DNA of 64,000 nucleotides from Arion vulgaris (Eukaryota; Mollusca; Gastropoda; Stylommatophora; Arionidae), in the NCBI GenBank assembly GCA_020796225.1, contig CM036767.1, positions 21,148,927 through 21,212,926 of the forward strand, given 5' to 3'. Below the pieces are notes generated by a model. It ran no database searches and had not been told where the DNA came from. It worked only from the letters and a program-made list of their open reading frames with translations. The first letter of the stretch is position 1. Each line of letters opens with the position of its first letter. Positions 61,401-64,000 of this stretch are shown in pieces. Both the position numbers and the translations under genes were made by a program.

Positions 61401-62567
61401 CAATCTAGGAATAAGTGCTCTCTGCCAGTGTCAACAGCAGAACAGACACCTGAGCATGTCCTGCAAGACTACCCTCTCCTTGGTGAGCTGAGAAGCAACA
61501 TTCAGCAACATACAGTCAACATGAAAAGTAAGCTTTGGGAAACCTGGTAGACATGACTGGCCAGTTTGTGGTCCACAGAGGATTAAGCGCAAGACAAGAA
61601 GATTGCCGAAGAAGATAACCCTGAAATTATCAAAGAATCTCTATTAGTTTTGAAATTACAGGAGCATAAATGTAATCTAAACACTGAAAAACAGCAACTA
61701 TGTACTTACTGCGGAACTTTGCTTGATAATAACCTTAGATGCTGACCCTGAGTTTAAGGGGGCACTTGCTTGAGAAACATTGTTCAGGTCACATGAGAAT
61801 ACAGTGATGTTTGAACTCAATGCCTGCTGGTCAATGGATCCAGTAACAGGAATCATGGCTAGTTTGGTTGGTGTTTTTGTTGGAGAGGTGGATAATTTCT
61901 GAAAAGGGACACTAAATTTTGGGGCACTAGCGCCTGGGATGGTAGCAATCACAGTTTTGACAGGCGGCAAAGTACTTTGGGATGTTAACATGACTGTTTT
62001 AGTTGTTGCTGATTGAGAAGATGAAGAAGAGACCTGCTGTTGACTAACAGTAATTCCATTTGTTAAGTCACCACTACTGGGTACAGAAGTCAGTGCAAAA
62101 ACTTGTGAATGCGATCCTACTGGAAACGCCTGGGTCCGGCCAGATGCATGGTTTTTGGTTATAATCACCTTGGTGATAATGTTATTGTCAGATGATGATA
62201 GAGGCCTCTTTACTCCTATTCTTTCAATAGTGGTCATATCGCCAAGCAAAGGTGTTGCCCCAGACAACACTGATGTCTGTTGGTAAGTAGGTAATGGTTT
62301 TTGTCTCACTATAATATGGCCCTTGGACAGGCCAGCACCATTTGTGGCCACGGCTGGTACATTATTGACTGTTTTAAGAGGCTGCTGAAAAACATACTGC
62401 CCATTGTGGTTTTGTAATGTTAATAGATTAAATGAAGGCTCTGATGAGAAAGTTCTTTCTTTAGTAGCTGGGGACTCTGACAGCAGCGAAGATGTAATAC
62501 TTGCTCCACTATTAAGTTCAGGTGATGGATTTGCCATTACAATTTCTGCTGCAGACACAACCTCCAT
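41761..62567 (-). CDS. LIN54: LIN54, DNA-binding subunit of MuvB/DREAM, ten coding exons
   Basis: LIN54 is the nuclear subunit that binds CHR promoter elements through a tandem cysteine-rich (CXC/CRC) domain, as part of MuvB in the DREAM and MYB-MuvB cell-cycle complexes. Exons in transcript order: 62567-61710, 56421-56040, 54617-54484, 52842-52582, 51098-50947, 49111-49040, 48262-48117, 44518-44424, 42411-42212, 41947-41761. All junctions are GT/AG and all phases agree, giving 828 residues (human 749). Landmarks: MEVV start, [16 protein letters not shown] near residues 390-405, CXC1 [15 protein letters not shown] (610-624), CXC2 [15 protein letters not shown] (684-698), the conserved [20 protein letters not shown], and C-terminal [11 protein letters not shown]. 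Both minor-groove tyrosines of the human protein (in LYCDC and NYCEC) are kept. The N-terminal half is Ser/Thr/Val-rich and poorly conserved. Introns are full of repeats. Confidence 0.95.
42030..42185 (-). mobile_element. SINE family B, 5'-truncated, in the last LIN54 intron
   Basis: Reverse complement of the family B tail and body (TTCTTTACAGGACTTAGCC to AAAAATCC). It fills more than half of the 264-bp intron. Confidence 0.82.
42212..42411 (-). CDS. LIN54: LIN54 coding exon 9: end of CXC2 and conserved helix
   Basis: Acceptor CACTCGCAG, donor GTAAGAAA. Begins [20 protein letters not shown], then [20 protein letters not shown]; this stretch is nearly invariant in animals. Ends in phase 2. 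Confidence 0.96.
42490..42675 (-). mobile_element. SINE family C, internally deleted
   Basis: CCATATCGACCCCTTGTTAA to GGCAAGCACATCCGATTTCT, then directly GTGTTACTATTTTTTTCTCC and GGTCCGGCAACACATTGG; the CGTAAGAGGCGACT core is missing. Confidence 0.83.
42676..43960 (+). other. LIN54 intron sequence, unassigned; one 104-residue open frame
   Basis: Frame 43074-43388 includes [20 protein letters not shown] and [14 protein letters not shown]; no family recognised and no splice context argued. Probably chance or an old repeat. The rest holds nothing I recognise. Confidence 0.3.
43965..44400. mobile_element. LINE C-terminal fragments, - then +
   Basis: - strand 44215-43965: [20 protein letters not shown]. 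+ strand 44270-44400: family D 3' end ([15 protein letters not shown]), as at 50090-50150. Confidence 0.75.
44424..44518 (-). CDS. LIN54: LIN54 coding exon 8: CXC2
   Basis: Acceptor TTTTCTGCAG, donor GTGAGTA. Reads [20 protein letters not shown] then [12 protein letters not shown], with the second minor-groove Tyr. Confidence 0.96.
44596..44835 (+). mobile_element. SINE family G copy
   Basis: CAGTAGCGTAGTTGTTAGTG head, AACGGCTCTCAGGTTGACCC, ACGGACCTAACACCGCATTA. Matches 57125-57400. Confidence 0.83.
44850..45440. mobile_element. RNase H LINE with inverted 5' half (twin priming)
   Basis: - strand 45057-44857 encodes the first half of RNase H ([31 protein letters not shown]). + strand from about 45055 encodes the second half ([20 protein letters not shown] then [17 protein letters not shown]) and the 3' end to about 45440. 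The halves are consecutive in the source protein. Confidence 0.87.
45441..46425 (+). mobile_element. LINE C-terminal Cys/His end in unassigned sequence
   Basis: 45903-46120: [19 protein letters not shown], then [15 protein letters not shown]. This zinc-knuckle-like end with a basic lead-in closes several RNase H-bearing LINE polyproteins. 45441-45890 unassigned. Confidence 0.6.
46430..46795 (+). repeat. Repeat S, long copy
   Basis: ATCTGGATATTTTCCCAGAG, AACCCTTGGCTGTTCAAAAT, ATCATCTTCAAAATTACATC, end (AATC)n. The same segments run in reverse at 54990-55330. Confidence 0.8.
46800..47780 (+). mobile_element. RNase H LINE fragment, then unassigned sequence
   Basis: 46840-47000 in broken frames: [19 protein letters not shown]; 47095-47190: [18 protein letters not shown], the same 3' end as 45350-45420. 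47200-47780 unassigned. Confidence 0.7.
47781..48035 (+). mobile_element. SINE family C, full length
   Basis: GTGTGGTGCCGGGGCCTACG to GTTTGAAGAAGAAAG. Confidence 0.88.
48117..48262 (-). CDS. LIN54: LIN54 coding exon 7: second half of CXC1 and linker
   Basis: Reads [19 protein letters not shown], then [19 protein letters not shown], before GTAAGT. Cysteine spacing and the CLDRNPxAFxPKI linker match LIN54. Confidence 0.96.
48270..49035. other. LIN54 intron, unassigned
   Basis: 48550-48660 repeats ATTCCTTGCACA-like words three times. 48920-49035 has degenerate CTCTCATTTCCTCCATG-type repeats. No exon recognised. Confidence 0.35.
49040..49111 (-). CDS. LIN54: LIN54 coding exon 6: first half of CXC1
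   Basis: A 72-base exon hidden in another ORF. After CATTTTCAG it reads [20 protein letters not shown] then CLKL, and ends at [26 protein letters not shown] is nearly identical to vertebrate LIN54. The TAC codon of the DNA-contacting Tyr starts the next exon. Confidence 0.95.
49209..49567. mobile_element. TTAA MITE (CTCTTTCC ends), with TA expansion
   Basis: Second copy of 17988-18279. TTAA at 49209-49212 and 49564-49567. A (TA)n run of about 64 bases at 49399-49462 makes it longer. Confidence 0.85.
49399..49462. repeat. (TA)n microsatellite
   Basis: Pure TA run inside the MITE; the sister copy has only ATATATATGTATG here. Confidence 0.95.
49675..50150 (+). mobile_element. LINE family D, C-terminus to 3' end
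   Basis: [40 protein letters not shown], then [17 protein letters not shown] end. The same element as 735-1330, opposite orientation. Confidence 0.88.
50151..50615. other. LIN54 intron, unassigned
   Basis: No exon or repeat recognised. Confidence 0.3.
50620..50825 (+). mobile_element. SINE family C with core deletion
   Basis: GTGTGTTGCTGGGGCTCTCA, then AGTAACATTGCAACCTACCC joins straight to TAGTAAATAAAAAGCG; the CGTAAGAGGCGACT core is gone. Confidence 0.85.
50947..51098 (-). CDS. LIN54: LIN54 coding exon 5
   Basis: Acceptor CCTAATACAG, donor GTAAGATTT. Reads [20 protein letters not shown] to [11 protein letters not shown], continuing the VTQLQQ junction seen in human LIN54. Ends in phase 2. 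Confidence 0.87.
51110..51745 (+). mobile_element. Two LINE pieces
   Basis: 51120-51445: post-RNase H end ([20 protein letters not shown]). 51480-51740: RT end ([11 protein letters not shown]; compare 19430). Confidence 0.75.
51890..52240 (-). mobile_element. RNase H LINE 3' part
   Basis: - strand: [20 protein letters not shown], then [12 protein letters not shown]. Confidence 0.8.
52243..52495 (-). mobile_element. SINE family C, nearly full
   Basis: TTCTTCTTTTTAGGCTCCAT to TTGTGTGTCCGGCACCACAC. Confidence 0.87.
52582..52842 (-). CDS. LIN54: LIN54 coding exon 4
   Basis: Exactly 87 codons from [11 protein letters not shown] to [12 protein letters not shown], donor [21 protein letters not shown] matches the YAVLPAQYVTQ region of human LIN54. 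The acceptor ATACATAAG is weak in pyrimidines. Confidence 0.87.
52850..53900 (+). mobile_element. Repeat E (53025-53200) and LINE 3' end (53420-53870)
   Basis: E: CAAGCCTTGCTCCAACTTCA. LINE: AAGGTGGATCTCAGAGATAA and GAGACAAATCAGGACTGAAA match 41600-41750. The rest is unassigned. Confidence 0.65.
53905..54355 (-). mobile_element. SINE family C split by about 200 bp of unrelated sequence
   Basis: CTTCTTCTTCGAACACTCCA to CTCTGTGTGATTT, then about 53960-54160 unrelated, then TGCACATGATCTGAACCTAA to TGCGGGCCGGGCCCC. Confidence 0.78.
54484..54617 (-). CDS. LIN54: LIN54 coding exon 3
   Basis: Acceptor TGTTGTTAG, donor GTAACT. Reads [20 protein letters not shown], then [14 protein letters not shown]. 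Little primary conservation; assigned by phase, order and composition. Confidence 0.8.
54709..54946 (+). mobile_element. SINE family C, full length
   Basis: CCTGTGTGTTGTCAGGGCTG, AAAGAATAGTATCACTGTGA, AAGAGGCAACTGAGG, end CGATATGGATCGTTCGAAGA. Confidence 0.88.
54950..55410 (-). repeat. Repeat S (54990-55330) and SINE A head (55335-55410)
   Basis: Segments of 46430-46790 in reverse order and strand. 55335-55410 is a reversed SINE A head ending GCCACAGAGACCCCCA. Confidence 0.75.
55455..55556 (-). mobile_element. SINE family C, cut off by a minisatellite
   Basis: TTCTTTGAACGCTCCATATC to TACCAGTTATGC, where the 35-bp array begins. Confidence 0.82.
55557..55975 (+). repeat. 35-bp minisatellite
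   Basis: Unit TCATCTACCTCATCAACTTC then CCATTTACAACGCAC, about 12 copies, the middle ones with deletions. Confidence 0.92.
56040..56421 (-). CDS. LIN54: LIN54 coding exon 2 with 9-residue repeats
   Basis: Acceptor CTATCCACCAG gives phase 0 [12 protein letters not shown]; the exon ends in phase 1 at TCTGCAG/GTGTGT. Six copies of a 9-residue unit (RVPQVTQTI type, 56149-56310) precede the conserved [16 protein letters not shown]. An earlier acceptor (TTTAG at about 56459) would break phase, so 56421 is preferred. Confidence 0.88.
56149..56310 (-). repeat. 27-bp coding repeat in LIN54
   Basis: Six 9-residue units: [18 protein letters not shown] (twice), [27 protein letters not shown] (residues 324-377 of the model). 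Confidence 0.93.
56500..58130 (+). other. GC-richer block in LIN54 intron 1, with SINE G at 57125-57400
   Basis: SINE G: GCTGTAGCGCAGTTGTTAGT (A box), GGGTTCAGCTCCC (B box), CGACGGCTCTCAGGTCGACC, tail TTTACTTACTTTTACTTACT. The rest is visibly richer in GC than the window and has internal similarity (CCAGCCGACCTGCAAGGCAG at 56791 and CCCAATCGAACTACAAGGCA at 56964). 57960-58110 repeats 8620-8765. Long open frames here lack any domain. Confidence 0.6.
58131..58783. mobile_element. Long-inverted-repeat TTAA MITE, full copy
   Basis: TTAA 58131-58134 and 58780-58783; 645 bp between. Arms of roughly 300 bases pair nearly end to end (GGATATATTAAATATTACAT against its reverse complement in the centre). 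Confidence 0.9.
58784..59300 (+). repeat. Repeat E (58784-58990), then unassigned
   Basis: GCATGAAGGTTTGCCATCCA, CGCCTTACTTCAACTTCAGA, GGGTCTCCTGAAGTCC; joins the halves seen at 41000 and 7370. Confidence 0.65.
59308..59437 (+). mobile_element. SINE A head joined to SINE B tail
   Basis: GGGTCTCTGTGGTGAAGAGG (A) runs into CAGTGTGGTTAATGGTGATG and TCCTGTAAAGGATATGCCAC (B). Confidence 0.7.
59440..60560 (+). mobile_element. Non-LTR retrotransposon RT, long open frame, 5'-truncated
   Basis: An open frame to 60454 encodes most of a reverse transcriptase: [17 protein letters not shown] (motif A), [15 protein letters not shown] (motif B), [15 protein letters not shown] (motif C, catalytic YADD), [26 protein letters not shown], then the C-terminal [12 protein letters not shown]. 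After one frame break it ends [14 protein letters not shown] and GATGATGATGATCC. The order resembles RTE/BovB-like elements, but the clade is not established. The endonuclease and most of the N-terminus are missing. The best-preserved mobile protein here; lies in LIN54 intron 1, antisense. Confidence 0.92.
60565..61095. mobile_element. SINE G tail piece (60800-60905) and SINE A copy (60910-61090, -)
   Basis: 60850-60905: ACGGGCTAACACTGTATT as in SINE G. 60910-61090: - strand SINE A with reversed GAACCTACAACCTTC (B box) and GCCATAGAAACCTC (head). 60565-60800 unassigned. Confidence 0.7.
61130..61620 (+). mobile_element. RNase H LINE C-terminus, decayed
   Basis: Broken frames give [55 protein letters not shown] and [12 protein letters not shown]. 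Confidence 0.8.
61710..62567 (-). CDS. LIN54: LIN54 coding exon 1 with start codon
   Basis: The ATG at 62565-62567 begins [20 protein letters not shown]; human LIN54 also begins MEVV. The exon codes for 286 Ser/Thr/Val-rich residues and ends ...KQSSA before donor GTAAGT in phase 0. Upstream, CTCTGTTCAG at about 62608 looks like an acceptor, so a 5'UTR exon lies farther upstream. Confidence 0.9.
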
Positions 62568-62607
62568 AGTGGAAGCTTGAAGTTCATGATCTCTCAGCTG
62601 CTAATAC
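62568..62607 (-). other. LIN54 5'UTR segment after a probable 5'UTR intron
   Basis: On the - strand TTTATCTCTGTTCAG is followed by GTATTAGCAG, about 40 bases before the ATG. The pyrimidine-rich run and CAG suggest an acceptor; the matching donor exon was not found. Confidence 0.5.
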
Positions 62608-62779
62608 CTGAACAGAGATAAAGAAAATGATTTTAAAAATAACTGCGGAGGAGATAAAAAGATAGAAAAACAGAGAGTAACAAGGTATGAAAGGAAATTT
62701 TTTTTTTTTACATTAAAAAAAAAATGGTTACAATCAAAGTATCTAGACTGTTTTTTTTCAATATGTGATCATTCAATCA

Positions 62780-63470
62780 AAGTTGGAAAACTGAGAAACT
62801 CACAACTCATGCATGCATTCTGATTGATTCATTGAGTATGTTCCGAAAGGTGAAGGCTGGTTCAGTGTGCAGACAGTGGACTGAATCACTACAAGTGTCA
62901 ACAATTCGCAGAATTAGATTTATCTTTGTTCATGGGCACACAACACACAAAAAACATCAAACTGATCAGGTATGCCTTAACTGTGGTAGGGGATTGTGTT
63001 ACAAAATTGGGCTCTAGTGATTTTGCACATTAGAGTTGCAAAACACATGTCTGAGGTCGTCATCATCATCACTTGTGATGGAAGGCTTTACTATCTTACT
63101 GAGGAAAACCAGAGATACTGGATAAGGAATGTACTACAGATGAGAAACCAAATGTAGTAGGTTAAAGAAACAGATGATGAAATCAATCACAAAGCTACCA
63201 ATATCAACACAAGATAACTACCAAATGAGGAACAGATTAAAACACATATAAAGCTCTACCTCAGAACAGGACACAACTGACTCCACAGCCATATTTATAC
63301 AAAATTCAAGATCAGCAATTCTGCCATGAGTACAAACACTCCGAATTACTTCAAGACTGCCCCAAATATGATATACTGATGAACACCCACAGGTCCAGTA
63401 AACAAAATTGGAATGAAAACTACGCAGACCTCTGTGTGAGTTACAAAAGACAATTAAGTTTTGACTTCTT
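62780..63470 (+). mobile_element. RNase H LINE pieces upstream of LIN54
   Basis: 62820-63015: VKAGSVCRQWTESLQVSTIR, then CLNCGRGLCYKIGL (Cys end; compare 46020). 63190-63465: the post-RNase H end as at 4060 and 51120. Confidence 0.75.
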
Positions 63471-63930
63471 TCTTCTTCGAACACTCCATATCAACCACTT
63501 ATTTAATCACTCTTTGTGGTCTGTATGTGATGAGCCTAAGAACGATTGTACATTGTGCTAGTTATGCGCCTACAAGTAGGCCAGAAAATCCAATTTTTGC
63601 TACACTTTTTATTAACTAAGGTAGCTTCCCTAGGTAGGCACTATTTTGGAACCTGCAGGGAAAGAGGAGTAGGGAAGGCCTAGATAGACCTGGAGAAGAG
63701 AGCTGGAGGCTGATATTAAAAGGGTAGGTAAAACATGGGAAGAATTGGAAGCGATGTCAATAGAGAGGAAGAGCTGGAAGAAGTTTGTTGAAGACCTGTG
63801 CTCCGTTGGGAGTTGAAAGGTGGAGAAGAAGCTTCCTAGGCCCCTACCTTAGTCACCTCTTACAACATGCCTTGTAGGTTGTAGAGTTACTATTCTTTGC
63901 TCCTTTTGCAGGCCCTGGTAACACACTGGC
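63470..63930 (-). mobile_element. SINE family C interrupted by a short LINE insertion
   Basis: SINE C parts at 63470-63634 and 63830-63930. Between them, 63635-63829 is a 195-bp + strand LINE D 3' end (KRVGKTWEELEAM, RKSWKKFVEDLCSVGS). It is flanked by AGCTTCCCTAGG (63623-63634) and AGCTTCCTAGG (63830-63840), a target-site duplication. Confidence 0.88.
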
Positions 63931-64000
63931 GTTGAAGTTTATACAGTAGACAACATTTAATATATAGACAATATTTCAAGCAAACAAAATGACAGATGTG

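Overview
This is nuclear DNA of an invertebrate animal: spliced genes with GT/AG introns, low GC, and very dense non-LTR retrotransposons, tRNA-derived SINEs, MITEs and minisatellites. Two SINE families share a core (CGTAAGAGGCGACTAA) that I recall from molluscan repeats. With the protein sequences, this suggests a lophotrochozoan, most likely a mollusc. Species cannot be told from the sequence alone.

Only two host genes can be supported, and they converge. On the + strand (460-12685) lie the last six coding exons of the ER-stress sensor IRE1 (ERN1): kinase C-lobe, RNase (KEN) domain and a long divergent tail. Its 5' exons are outside the window. The first visible exon carries a frameshift. 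On the - strand (62567-41761) lies a nearly complete LIN54, the DNA-binding subunit of MuvB/DREAM, in ten coding exons whose phases all join to give 828 codons. The genes share no pathway; their adjacency looks incidental.

The 28 kb between them (13-41.7 kb) and nearly all introns are repeats. (1) Pieces of several non-LTR retrotransposons: RT C-terminal ends, RNase H domains, and one long open RT reading frame at 59.4-60.45 kb. (2) At least seven short interspersed families, called here A, B, C, C', F, G and H, plus repeats E and S; C is the commonest, with about 16 copies. (3) TTAA-flanked MITEs of four kinds and one 1.4 kb element with 17-bp terminal inverted repeats. (4) Minisatellites with units of 39, 59-60, 80, 35, 28 and 35 bp. 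Two of these grew out of an interspersed repeat.

I found no new host pathway or defence system. The most informative signals are mobile-element events readable inside the window: a filled/empty site pair proving TTAA insertion, a twin-priming inversion, SINE-to-minisatellite conversion, nested insertions with target duplications, and a SINE that supplies the first canonical poly(A) signal after IRE1. Arrays that are cleaner at the edges than in the middle, with mostly deletions, suggest local consensus errors. Small indels should be read with that in mind.
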